The position numbers and the translations under genes were made by a program. Below the pieces are notes generated by a model that saw nothing but the letters and a program-made list of their open reading frames with translations, made no database searches and had not been told where the DNA came from. Positions 51,586-59,245 of a stretch of 64,000 nt of DNA are shown piece by piece (position 1 is the stretch's first letter; each line of letters starts with the position of its first letter). The stretch lies in the NCBI RefSeq assembly GCF_000250675.2, contig NC_018681.1, forward strand, positions 8,060,001 through 8,124,000, written 5' to 3'. Source of the stretch: Nocardia brasiliensis ATCC 700358 (GTDB lineage: Bacteria; Actinomycetota; Actinomycetes; Mycobacteriales; Mycobacteriaceae).

Positions 51586-52713
51586 TTACGCGGTGCCGTC
51601 GATGCGAGCCGCGACGTCGATGGTCCGGCCGGAGCTGTCCGCCAGCTCCTTGCCGACGACCCCGGCGACCTGCGCGATGACCTGCTTCTTGATGCCGGCC
51701 AGAGCGCCGAGCGTGGCCGCGCGCACGCCGTGCGCCTTGAACTCCAGCCGGATCTCGTCCCGATCCGGCGGCGGCACGTCGATGATCACGAGCAACGGAT
51801 CGGCGGCACGCGCCGTCAGCACCAGCGGTACCTCGACGTCGGCGCGGTAGCGGTTGGCCTTGAGCACGTCGACGGTGATGTCCAGGCTGACCGGCAGTGT
51901 CAGGTCGAAAGCCCGTGGCGTATCGGCCTTGTCGGCCAGCTGTGGCACTCGGATGGTGCCGCGCACGGTGACCGTCGCCGCGTTGCGCGGCCCGGTCTTG
52001 AGCGGGCCGACCTCGATCGGCCGTCCCGCCATCTTCTCCACCACGTGCAGCACCCGATCGCGGGTGACGATGCGGGAGAAGAACCGGTGCCCGAATTCGT
52101 CGTAGCCGATCCAGTCGAATTCGGCCTGTTCCCGATATTCGGACCGGGTTCCGCCGACCAGCGCTTCCACGTCGAACACGCGCGCGCGACGGGCCTGCGG
52201 ATCGGCGAGCATGCCGTTCACCCGGGACGCGACCTCCCGCTGCACGAGACCCGCGATCGGATCGAGCAGCATTTCCAACGCCGAATCCTCGGCCTGGGCC
52301 CGCAGCACGAAGCTGATGTCGCGCTGGGTGATCGGCGGGATATCGATGACGATCAGCAGCGGGTCGGCGGTGCGCGCGTGCAGGGTCAGGTCGACCTCGA
52401 CCCGTGCCTCGAGCCGCAGCTTCTTGCCGCCCAGCAGCACCTTCAGCGCCAACGACACCGGCACCGTGACCTCGAATGTGACATCGGGGCCGCTGTGCAA
52501 CACCTCCGGTGTGCCGACCTTGCCCTCGGCGACGAACCCGGCGAGTCCGGCCGGGCCGAGGGAGAACGGCCCGATCGTCATGCCGCGCCCGGTCACGCCG
52601 GCCACCGCGGCCTCGACCCGGTCCTTCGTCACCGCGTGCGTGACGAAGCGCTCACCGAAGGCGGCGTAGTCGATCCAGTCGGGATCGCTGCTCGTTTCGT
52701 CGGTCGGCTGCAT
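51586..52713 (-). CDS. Hypothetical protein built of two tandem homologous domains of about 190 aa
   Basis: 375 aa from the ATG at 52713; an ATG at 52770 would add 19 residues. Two copies of one domain can be aligned by eye: DWIDYAAFGERFVTHAVTKD / DWIGYDEFGHRFFSRIVTRD at the start and HARTADPLLIVIDIPPITQR / TARAADPLLVIIDVPPPDRD in the middle, with VPVSL-L and LPVSLDIT between. No signal peptide and no catalytic motif are apparent. Lipid-binding beta proteins (LmeA/DUF2993-like) share such features, but the match is weak. Function unknown. Confidence 0.7.
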   Translation of the reverse strand: MQPTDETSSDPDWIDYAAFGERFVTHAVTKDRVEAAVAGVTGRGMTIGPFSLGPAGLAGFVAEGKVGTPEVLHSGPDVTFEVTVPVSLALKVLLGGKKLRLEARVEVDLTLHARTADPLLIVIDIPPITQRDISFVLRAQAEDSALEMLLDPIAGLVQREVASRVNGMLADPQARRARVFDVEALVGGTRSEYREQAEFDWIGYDEFGHRFFSRIVTRDRVLHVVEKMAGRPIEVGPLKTGPRNAATVTVRGTIRVPQLADKADTPRAFDLTLPVSLDITVDVLKANRYRADVEVPLVLTARAADPLLVIIDVPPPDRDEIRLEFKAHGVRAATLGALAGIKKQVIAQVAGVVGKELADSSGRTIDVAARIDGTA

Positions 52714-52934
52714 CAGTTGTTCCGGAACCTCACCACTCGATGGACATCCGACACGGTACGCGACCGACATTGCCCGGAACTTGCGCGCGGCTGAACCCGA
52801 GATCCCCGTCCTGTCGATGAGGGGGAGACAGGGCGGGGATCGGCGACGGCGCTGCCGGGCGCCGCCGCTTCTATCGTAGAACTAATTGCGCACCCGCTGG
52901 AATGCCTGTTGCCGCTCAGTGGCCGCGGCGCCGT

Positions 52935-53552
52935 TCACAACCGCCCGAATCCGACGATCCCCGGCACCTCCGCGAGCCGGAACGTGTGCAGGCCGATTTC
53001 GCCGAACTCGTTGCCGCCCAACGTCGTCACGGTCTCCGCGTCGGCTTTCAGCACGATGTTGGTGTGCTGGTTGAACGGACTGGCATCGCTGTAGAGGATC
53101 ACGTCACCGGTGCGCGGTCGATAGTCGCCGAAACGGACGAATCGGTCAGCGCCCGTGTAGAACTCCCGCAGGGTGTAGACGCCGGGGATTCGCCACGAGC
53201 CCGAATTCGGGTTGGCCAGCGGTACGCCGGACTCGCGCATCACCCAGCTGACGAAGTCGGCACACCACGGTTCCCGCACCCCCTCGGCGTACTTCTCCCC
53301 CGCACCCGGCGACCGGAACTCCCGCTCCGCCACCGCGATCACCCGCGCTTGCGTCGGCTCGAGAGCCGAACGATCGATCGCGGGGAACGCGGTGAGCCGC
53401 TCGCCCGCGATCGCGGGCGGATGGGTGCGGTCCTGCCACCACCGCACACCGACCACCCCTGCGGCCACCAGCGCGGCGGCGACTACCGCGGCCACCAGCC
53501 AGACTCGCACCCGCCCACGTCGAGCCACGGCACCGACCTGCTGCTCGGACAT
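52935..53552 (-). CDS. Membrane-anchored CHAP-like (NlpC/P60-related) domain protein
   Basis: 205 aa. A GTG one codon earlier is possible. A single N-terminal anchor helix (VWLVAAVVAAALVAAGVVGV) is followed by a domain with EPWCADFVSWVM, where Cys is the nucleophile of CHAP amidases, and QHTNIVLKADAETVTTLGGN with the His. The GDVILYSD segment just before also matches. A peptidoglycan amidase or endopeptidase is inferred. The gene is isolated, with about 220 bases to its downstream neighbour. Confidence 0.82.
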   Translation of the reverse strand: MSEQQVGAVARRGRVRVWLVAAVVAAALVAAGVVGVRWWQDRTHPPAIAGERLTAFPAIDRSALEPTQARVIAVAEREFRSPGAGEKYAEGVREPWCADFVSWVMRESGVPLANPNSGSWRIPGVYTLREFYTGADRFVRFGDYRPRTGDVILYSDASPFNQHTNIVLKADAETVTTLGGNEFGEIGLHTFRLAEVPGIVGFGRL

Positions 53553-53666
53553 CACTTCCCCGGTTCGTCACGGTCACCTCGCTCGTGACCCTTGCTGAAT
53601 TCTACGAACGGGTGGACCGAACGGTTCCCGGTGAAAAAACGATTTGCTCTCACCCCAGCGGCTGAT

Positions 53667-53700
53667 GTAGATTTCTACCACCCCGCTACAGGATGGTAGA
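53667..53700. promoter_or_regulatory. Putative VapBC operator
   Basis: GTAGA-tt-TCTAC is a perfect palindrome at 53667-53678, and its right arm extended (TCTACCA, 53674-53680) also pairs with TGGTAGA at 53694-53700 across 13 bases. These nested GTAGA half-sites end directly before the vapB start. Type II antitoxins commonly autoregulate through such sites. Confidence 0.6.
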
Positions 53701-53701
53701 T

Positions 53702-53953
53702 ATGGGATTGAATATCAAGAACGAACAGGTGCACGCCTTGGTGCGTGAAGCAGCGGAGCGGACGGGGATGACGCAAACCGGCGTAATCGAGGAGGCACTG
53801 AAACGCATGTTGAAAGAACTCGATGCCGAGCACGAAACTGTGCTCGACGATCTACGGACCATCTCGGCGGATATGCACGCCATCGTGAGGGAGTCCGGCT
53901 ACCCACCCTTGACCACCGATGATCTCTACGACGACGAGGGGCTGCCCGCATGA
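53702..53953 (+). CDS. vapB: VapB-family antitoxin (PSK/Rv0623-like)
   Basis: 83 aa. GLNIKNEQVHALVREAAERT matches the GLNIK-type N-terminus of the actinobacterial VapB/PSK family, a ribbon-helix-like DNA-binding segment. The C-terminus ends DDLYDDEGLPA, the conserved toxin-binding tail (LYDE-GLP). ATG 53702 is preferred to 53693 because family members begin M-A/G-LNIK and the operator arm covers the earlier ATG. It overlaps vapC by four bases (ATGA). Confidence 0.88.
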   Translation: MGLNIKNEQVHALVREAAERTGMTQTGVIEEALKRMLKELDAEHETVLDDLRTISADMHAIVRESGYPPLTTDDLYDDEGLPA

Positions 53954-54342
53954 TCATGGATGCGTCCGCCCTGCTCGCCATCGTCAACGGCGAACCCGAA
54001 TCCGATTCGTTCACCAAGATTCTGGGCTCGACCAGAGGCATCTCGATGTCGGTGGTCAACCATTTCGAGGTCGCCATCAAGGTCGACCGTCACCCGAATC
54101 CGGTGCTCGCACGGCGCACCGAACAACTGATGGAACGAGCAGGTATCGAGCTCGTTCCGGTGTCGCTCGAACAAGCAGTGATCGCCCGCGCCGCATACCG
54201 CGATTTCGGCAAGGGCAGTGGGCATCCCGCCCAGCTCAACCTCGGCGACTGCTTCGCCTACGCACTCGCCACCGTCACCAAGGAGCCGCTGCTCTACAAG
54301 GGCAACGACTTCGTGCACACCGACATCAGATCCGCGGTCTGA
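53950..54342 (+). CDS. vapC: VapC-family PIN-domain ribonuclease toxin
   Basis: 130 aa. The four acidic PIN residues are D4 (MIMDASALLAI), E40 (VVNHFEVAIK), D100 (LNLGDCFAYALA) and D120 (YKGNDFVHTD). VapC toxins cut tRNAs or rRNA when free of VapB. Translationally coupled to vapB. All catalytic residues are present, so it is predicted active. Target RNA cannot be predicted. A 32-bp perfect palindrome follows. Confidence 0.92.
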   Translation: MIMDASALLAIVNGEPESDSFTKILGSTRGISMSVVNHFEVAIKVDRHPNPVLARRTEQLMERAGIELVPVSLEQAVIARAAYRDFGKGSGHPAQLNLGDCFAYALATVTKEPLLYKGNDFVHTDIRSAV

Positions 54343-54356
54343 TGTCTCGTTGAACC

Positions 54357-54388
54357 GGTGGTGCGGCGGCCCGGGCCGCCGCACCACC
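54357..54388. terminator. Perfect 32-bp palindrome after vapC
   Basis: GGTGGTGCGGCGGCCC (54357-54372) followed without spacer by GGGCCGCCGCACCACC (54373-54388). A 14-bp stem with a 4-base loop would form. It separates vapBC from the ABC importer operon and probably ends the vapBC transcript. Confidence 0.75.
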
Positions 54389-54469
54389 CGCCACGCCGCC
54401 CGTATTTCCCTCCCTCGGGCGGGAATCCGCGATAGGGTCCGGAAAACCGGGCGACGGGGAGGTACGACC

Positions 54470-55126
54470 CTGGACACGCTGTGGACCTTCGTAGTACACC
54501 GGCGACATCAGCTGCTCATCGACTCCTATCTGCATGTGTCGGCGGTGTTGCAATCGGTGCTGCTGGCGACGATCGTCGCGGTGCTGATCGGAATTCTGGT
54601 GCACCGCAGTCCCCTTGGGTCCTCGCTGTCCACGGCCCTGGCGAGCGCGATTCTCACCGTGCCGTCGTTCGCCCTGCTCGGCCTGCTGATTCCGATTCTC
54701 GGCCTCGGCGTCGGCGTCGGCCCGACCATCACCGCGCTGGTGCTCTACGCGCTGCTGCCGATCCTGCGCAACACCATCATCGGACTCTCCTCGGTGGATC
54801 CCGCGGTCACCGACGCGGCCCGCGGCGTGGGGATGAACCGGCTGCGCGTGCTCGCCGCCATCGAACTCCCGCTGGCCTGGCCGGCCATCCTGACGGGTAT
54901 GCGGGTCAGCACCCAGTTGTCCATGGGCATCCTCGCCATCGCGGCGTACGCCAAAGGGCCGGGGCTGGGCAACCTGATCTTCTCCGGCCTCGGCCGTCTC
55001 GGCAGCCCGAACGCGGTGCCGCAGGCGCTCGTCGGCACCGTCCTGATCGTCGTGCTCGCACTGGTATTGGACGGGATCTACGTCCTGCTCGGACGTCTCA
55101 CCACCTCGAGGGGAATCCGTGACTGA
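54470..55126 (+). CDS. Glycine betaine/choline-type ABC importer permease 1 (ProW/OpuCB-like), with probable CTG start
   Basis: 218 aa if translation begins at CTG 54470, seven bases after GGGGAGG (54456-54462). No ATG, GTG or TTG is available near this site: the next GTG is 54536 and would remove 22 residues including LWTFVVHRRHQLLIDSYLHV, which is a conserved periplasmic-side start of the family. The EAA-like loop is VDPAVTDAARGVGMNRLRVL, and about five membrane helices follow the usual order. First gene of a four-gene importer operon; overlaps the ATPase gene by eight bases. Confidence 0.85.
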   Translation: MDTLWTFVVHRRHQLLIDSYLHVSAVLQSVLLATIVAVLIGILVHRSPLGSSLSTALASAILTVPSFALLGLLIPILGLGVGVGPTITALVLYALLPILRNTIIGLSSVDPAVTDAARGVGMNRLRVLAAIELPLAWPAILTGMRVSTQLSMGILAIAAYAKGPGLGNLIFSGLGRLGSPNAVPQALVGTVLIVVLALVLDGIYVLLGRLTTSRGIRD

Positions 55127-56354
55127 CACCGAAACCCGTTCCGGCGCCGCCTCGACGGCGGTGTCCGGCGAGGAGATCGTGCTCGACGCGGTCACCAAAC
55201 ACTATCCGGGTCAACGCGATCCGGCCGTCGACCGGGTGTCCATGACGATCCCCGCCGGTGAGATCGTCGTGCTGGTCGGCCCGTCCGGCTGCGGCAAGAC
55301 CACCACCATGCGGATGATCAACCGGTTGATCGAACCGACCTCGGGCACCATCACGATCGGTGGACGCGACGCCGCCTCGATCGACGCCGACCAGTTGCGC
55401 CGCGGCATCGGCTATTCGATTCAGCAGGCCGGGCTGTTCCCGCACATGACGGTCGCCAAGAACGTCGCGACCGTGCCCGGGCTGATCGGCTGGGATCGCA
55501 AGCGGATCGCGGCCCGCACCGACGAAATGCTGGACCTGGTCGGCCTCGATCCGGACACCTACCGGCACCGCTATCCGCGCCAGCTCTCCGGCGGCCAGCA
55601 GCAGCGCGTCGGCGTGGCCCGCGCGCTCGCGGCCGACCCGCCCGTGCTGCTGATGGACGAGCCGTTCGGCGCGGTCGACCCGATCACCCGCGGCCTGCTG
55701 CAGGACGAATTGCTGCGCCTGCAAGGCGAATTGGGCAAGACCATCGTCTTCGTCACGCACGATTTCACCGAGGCGGTCAAGCTCGGCGACCGCATCGCCG
55801 TACTGGGCAGCCGCTCGCGCATCCTGCAGTACGACACACCCGCCGCGATTCTCGCCGATCCCGCCGACGAGACGGTCGCCGGCTTCGTCGGGGCCGACGC
55901 GTCACTGAAACAGCTGACGCTCACGCGCGTGCAAGACGCCGAACTCGCCCAGTGCCCGACCGCCGTCGAAGACGAACCGGTCGATGGCCTGCGCACCGCG
56001 CTCGCCGAGCGGGACTGGCCGTGGGCGTTGATCCTGGATCGGCAGCGGCGGCCGCTGCGCTGGGTCTCGACCGATCACTTGGCGCACGCGAACTCGTTGC
56101 GCGACACCGGGTTCGCGATCGGCGAGCCGCTGTCGCTGCGCTCCACCCTGCAGGACGCGCTGGAAGCGCTGCTCGCCGACCAGACGGCGAACGCGGTGGT
56201 CACCGGCAAACGCGGCGAGTACGTCGGGCTGATCACCATCGACACCCTGGTCGCGCACCTGTCGGCGATGCGGGCCGAACACGGCTCCGGCAGCACACCC
56301 GGTCGCGACCGGGCCCCCGAAACCGGCGGCCCCGCAGCGGGTGACGCGCCGTGA
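55119..56354 (+). CDS. Glycine betaine/choline-type ABC importer ATPase with C-terminal CBS region (ProV/OpuCA-like)
   Basis: 411 aa, GTG start. Walker A GPSGCGKTTT, Q-loop GYSIQQAGLFPHMT, signature LSGGQQQRV, Walker B VLLMDEPFG and the H-loop FVTHDF are all intact. After residue 260 come two CBS-like segments (WALILDRQRRPLRWVSTDHL and ANAVVTGKRGEYVGLITIDT), as in osmotically regulated OpuCA. CBS pairs in this family sense ionic strength or cyclic-di-AMP. Neighbours on both sides are the permeases it drives. Confidence 0.92.
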   Translation: MTDTETRSGAASTAVSGEEIVLDAVTKHYPGQRDPAVDRVSMTIPAGEIVVLVGPSGCGKTTTMRMINRLIEPTSGTITIGGRDAASIDADQLRRGIGYSIQQAGLFPHMTVAKNVATVPGLIGWDRKRIAARTDEMLDLVGLDPDTYRHRYPRQLSGGQQQRVGVARALAADPPVLLMDEPFGAVDPITRGLLQDELLRLQGELGKTIVFVTHDFTEAVKLGDRIAVLGSRSRILQYDTPAAILADPADETVAGFVGADASLKQLTLTRVQDAELAQCPTAVEDEPVDGLRTALAERDWPWALILDRQRRPLRWVSTDHLAHANSLRDTGFAIGEPLSLRSTLQDALEALLADQTANAVVTGKRGEYVGLITIDTLVAHLSAMRAEHGSGSTPGRDRAPETGGPAAGDAP

Positions 56355-57133
56355 CCGCGACCGCCGGCACCGCACCGACCGTCGCCGGACCCGCGGCGCA
56401 GCGCCGAGCCGAGCGGATCCGGTTGATCGCGCAGCCGGTGCTCGTCGTCCTGCTCACCGCGGGGGTGCTGGTGTGGGCCTTCGCCAGGGACCTGACCGTC
56501 ACCCAGCAGGCGAGCCTGAACACCGGCAACATCGTGACCGTCACCTGGCAGCACATCCTGATCACGGCCACCGTGGTACTGATCGTCGTGGCGGTCGCGG
56601 TGCCGCTCGGCACCGTGCTCAGCCGACCCGGATACCGCCGCGTCGCACCGCTTTTCGTGGGCATCGCGAATATCGGCGCGGCCGCCCCCGCGATCGGCCT
56701 GATCGTGCTGTTCTATCTCGCGACCCGCACCACCGGGTTCTGGATCGGGGTCGCGCCGATCGCGTTCTATTCGCTGCTTCCGGTGCTGCGCAACACGATC
56801 CTGGGCTATCAGCAGGTGGATCGCACGCTCATCGACGCCGGCCGCGGTCAGGGCATGTCGGCGGCGACGGTGTTGCGCCGCATCGAGTTTCCGCTCGCGG
56901 TGCCCTACATCCTGGCCGGGCTGCGCACCTCGCTGGTACTCGCGGTCGGCACCGCGACGCTGTCGTTCCTGGTCAGCGCGGGTGGTCTCGGCATTTTGAT
57001 CGATACCGGTTACAAGCTGCGCGACAACGTCACGCTGGTGGTCGGCGCGGTGCTCGCGGTGGCCCTCGCGCTGCTGGTCGACTGGCTCGGCGCGCTCGCC
57101 GAACAGTTCCTCGGACCGAGGGGGCTGCGGTGA
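56351..57133 (+). CDS. Glycine betaine/choline-type ABC importer permease 2 (OpuCD-like)
   Basis: 260 aa, GTG start overlapping the ATPase stop (GTGA). The EAA loop is VDRTLIDAGRGQGMSAATVL, and the membrane helices match the ProW/OpuC group (ILITATVVLIVVAVAVPLGT, VGIANIGAAAPAIGLIVLFY). The two permeases are homologous but distinct, so a heterodimeric channel is expected. Overlaps the next gene by four bases. Confidence 0.9.
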   Translation: MTATAGTAPTVAGPAAQRRAERIRLIAQPVLVVLLTAGVLVWAFARDLTVTQQASLNTGNIVTVTWQHILITATVVLIVVAVAVPLGTVLSRPGYRRVAPLFVGIANIGAAAPAIGLIVLFYLATRTTGFWIGVAPIAFYSLLPVLRNTILGYQQVDRTLIDAGRGQGMSAATVLRRIEFPLAVPYILAGLRTSLVLAVGTATLSFLVSAGGLGILIDTGYKLRDNVTLVVGAVLAVALALLVDWLGALAEQFLGPRGLR

Positions 57134-58104
57134 ACCGGCGATGGCGGGGTCTGGCGCTCGCGACGGGGCTACTGCTGCTCGCGGCGTGCGGGCTGGAATC
57201 CGGTGCCGCGGTACCGCTTCGGGTCGGTCCGGGCAGCATCCAGCCCGTGCCCGAACTCGACGGCGTGCGGATCATCGTGGGGTCCAAGGACTTCACCGAG
57301 CAGAACATCCTCGGCTATCTCATCGAATTCGCGATGTCGGCGGCGGGCGCGGAGGTCCGCGACCTGACGAACATCCAGGGCTCCAACAGCCTGCGCGACG
57401 CGCAGCTGCACGGTCAGATCGATGTGGCCTACGACTACACCGGCACCGGCTGGGTCAACTATCTCGGCAAGGAACAACCGATCCCGGACGAGCTCGGTCA
57501 GTTCGAAGCCGTGCGCGCGGCCGATCTGGACGCGCACGGCATGGTCTGGACGGCCATGGCCCCGATGAACAACACCTACGCCCTGGTGACGAGTTCGGCC
57601 ACCGCGCAACGCACCGGCGTGCGCACCCTGTCGGACTACGCGAAACTGGTCGGCACCGATCCCGAGGCCGCGGCGACCTGCGTCGGCACGGAATTCAATG
57701 TCCGCCAGGACGGATACCCCGGCATGGCGCGCAAGTACGACATCGACACCGGCAAGGTGCGCAAGCAGATCGTCCAGGATCCGATCGTCTATCAGGCCGT
57801 CGCCGACGCCAAACAGTGCCGGTTCGGTTCCGTCGCCGCCACCGACGGCCGCATCCCGGCACTGGATCTGGTTCTGCTGCAAGACGATCGAGCATTCTTC
57901 CCGAAATACAATGCGGCCGTGGTGATGCGCGCATCCTTCGCCGACGCGCACCCCCAGGTCGCCACCATCCTGGAGCCGATCTCGAAACGCCTGACCAACG
58001 AGGCCATCACCGAGCTGAACCGGCAGGTCGACGTCGAGGGCCGGGAACCGGCCGAGGTCGCCCGCGACTGGATGGTCGCCGAAGGCTTCGTCACCGCTCG
58101 CTGA
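57130..58104 (+). CDS. Glycine betaine/choline-type substrate-binding lipoprotein (OpuCC/ProX-like)
   Basis: 324 aa, GTG start in a GTGA overlap with the permease. Signal peptide with lipobox LLAAC, lipidated Cys20. OpuAC domain: IIVGSKDFTEQNILGYLIEF, NIQGSNSLRDAQLHGQIDVA, YDYTGTGWVNYLGKEQ, and VVMRASFADAHPQVATILEP. The YDYTGTG and aromatic residues are the usual quaternary-ammonium binding region. It delivers betaine, choline, carnitine or a similar osmolyte. Which ligand is not determined. A hairpin follows the operon. Confidence 0.9.
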   Translation: MNRRWRGLALATGLLLLAACGLESGAAVPLRVGPGSIQPVPELDGVRIIVGSKDFTEQNILGYLIEFAMSAAGAEVRDLTNIQGSNSLRDAQLHGQIDVAYDYTGTGWVNYLGKEQPIPDELGQFEAVRAADLDAHGMVWTAMAPMNNTYALVTSSATAQRTGVRTLSDYAKLVGTDPEAAATCVGTEFNVRQDGYPGMARKYDIDTGKVRKQIVQDPIVYQAVADAKQCRFGSVAATDGRIPALDLVLLQDDRAFFPKYNAAVVMRASFADAHPQVATILEPISKRLTNEAITELNRQVDVEGREPAEVARDWMVAEGFVTAR

Positions 58105-58127
58105 ACGGCGGTGCCACACAAACACTG

Positions 58128-58175
58128 TGATGTCCCGCAGCCGAAATCGTCGCCGATTCCGCATGCGGGACATCA
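58128..58175. terminator. Hairpin between convergent ABC importer operon and the TIGR03086 gene
   Basis: TGATGTCCCGCA at 58128-58139 pairs perfectly with TGCGGGACATCA at 58164-58175 around a 24-base loop. It sits centrally in the gap between two converging genes and may terminate both. Confidence 0.68.
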
Positions 58176-58191
58176 AAGGTCTTGTCCGAGT

Positions 58192-58839
58192 TCAGATCCG
58201 CGGATCGCGACCGAGGTAGCGGAGCAGTTCGGCGACCTCGGTGTCGTCCGGCTTGCCGTCGACCACGGCCGCGTACGCGCCCCACTGCCGCAGCGGCTCG
58301 ACGATCTCGGCTTCCTGGCCGCTGCCCGGCGCGGGGTGCAGGGCACGGGCGGCCGTGAGCAGGCGCCCGGCCAGTTCGTCGGTGAGCGGGGACGGCTGAC
58401 CGGTGGCGATCGCGATATCCCAGGCGTGCACCGCGGCGTCCAGCGCGCACATCACGGCGGCCACCGGGGTGGCGAGCGCACCGTGCGGCAGCGGGGTCGG
58501 CACCGTCTCGGTGCCGTCGGCGACCGTCCCCCACGCCGTGGTCGTCTGCTCGATCGCGTCGTCCACCAGGGCCTGCGCCGGACCGTCGATGCTGCCCGAC
58601 GGCTCGAAGGGGTTGAAGGCCGGGCCGGTGCCGATGCCGAGGAACTGCGCGAAGGCCAGCTGATCGCCCGCCGCGTGCTGCACCACCTGGGTCACGTTCC
58701 ATTCCGAGCACGGGGTCGGCAGCTGCCACTGGTCGGCGCCGACGCCGGCGACGACGGTTGCCAGGGCACGGTAGGAGTCGGTGAGCACGGCGCGCCAGAC
58801 GGGGCTGAGGGTCGCGGCGGCGGTGTTGGTGGCGTTCAT
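58192..58839 (-). CDS. TIGR03086-family metal-binding (DinB/MDMPI-like) protein
   Basis: 215 aa. WQLPTPCSEWNVTQVVQHAA carries the family's conserved TPC-WN and first metal-ligand His, and VHAWDIAIATG supplies the second. TIGR03086 proteins have the four-helix DinB fold related to mycothiol-dependent maleylpyruvate isomerases and may act on mycothiol conjugates. Its upstream region is the heptamer microsatellite, only about 20 bases before the start codon. An in-frame extension through the array has another frame and is not the gene. Confidence 0.85.
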   Translation of the reverse strand: MNATNTAAATLSPVWRAVLTDSYRALATVVAGVGADQWQLPTPCSEWNVTQVVQHAAGDQLAFAQFLGIGTGPAFNPFEPSGSIDGPAQALVDDAIEQTTTAWGTVADGTETVPTPLPHGALATPVAAVMCALDAAVHAWDIAIATGQPSPLTDELAGRLLTAARALHPAPGSGQEAEIVEPLRQWGAYAAVVDGKPDDTEVAELLRYLGRDPRI

Positions 58840-58855
58840 GTCGGAGCCTTTCGAG

Positions 58856-59183
58856 TTCTTGTTTCTTGCTTCTTGCTTCTTGCTTCTTGCTTCTTGCTTC
58901 TTGCTTCTTGCTTCTTGCTTCTTGCTTCTTGCTTCTTGCTTCTTGCTTCTTGCTTCTTGCTTCTTGCTTCTTGCTTCTTGCTTTCTTGCTTTCTTGCTTC
59001 TTGCTTTCTTGCTTTCTTGCTTTCTTGCTTTCTTGCTTTCTTGCTTTCCTTGCTTCTTGCTTCTTGCTTCTTGCTTCTTGCTTCTTGCTTCTTGCTTCTT
59101 GCTTCTTGCTTCTTGCTTCTTGCTTCTTGCTTCTTGCTTCTTGCTTCTTGCTTCTTGCTTCTTGCTTCTTGCTTCTTGCTTCT
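58856..59183. repeat. Large heptanucleotide microsatellite (TTCTTGC)n
   Basis: A degenerate unit TTCTTGT at 58856-58862 is followed by 17 exact TTCTTGC units (58863-58981), then a block of mixed 8-mers TTTCTTGC with one 7-mer and one 9-mer TTTCCTTGC (58982-59053), then 18 exact 7-mers (59054-59179). About 44 units in all. The array lies between divergent TIGR03086 and WYL-regulator genes. Because seven is not a multiple of three, no stop codon occurs in any frame, so long artificial frames (LLASCF or KKQEARS repeats) result. Base composition is strongly skewed from the genome (pyrimidine-rich strand). Confidence 0.97.
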
Positions 59184-59202
59184 GACATGAGCTTATGCGG
59201 CC

Positions 59203-59227
59203 ATTAGGCTAATATCGTTCCTAATAT
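59203..59227. promoter_or_regulatory. Inverted and direct repeats upstream of the WYL regulator
   Basis: ATTAGG (59203-59208) and CCTAAT (59220-59225) form a perfect 6-bp dyad with 11-base spacer, and CTAATAT occurs twice (59209-59215 and 59221-59227). The AT-rich site directly follows the microsatellite and precedes the regulator start by about 20 bases, which fits an autoregulatory operator or core promoter. Confidence 0.5.
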
Positions 59228-59245
59228 GACGACGGGAAAAATGTG

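Noticed and set aside
53693..53701. Upstream ATG as the vapB start
   Set aside because: Family members begin at the M-x-LNIK position, and the first ATG is overlapped by the operator arm.
58781..59207. Plus-strand frames encoding repeated LLASCF, and minus-strand frames encoding repeated KKQEARS
   Set aside because: These are products of the stop-free heptamer array rather than conserved proteins; no independent evidence for translation.
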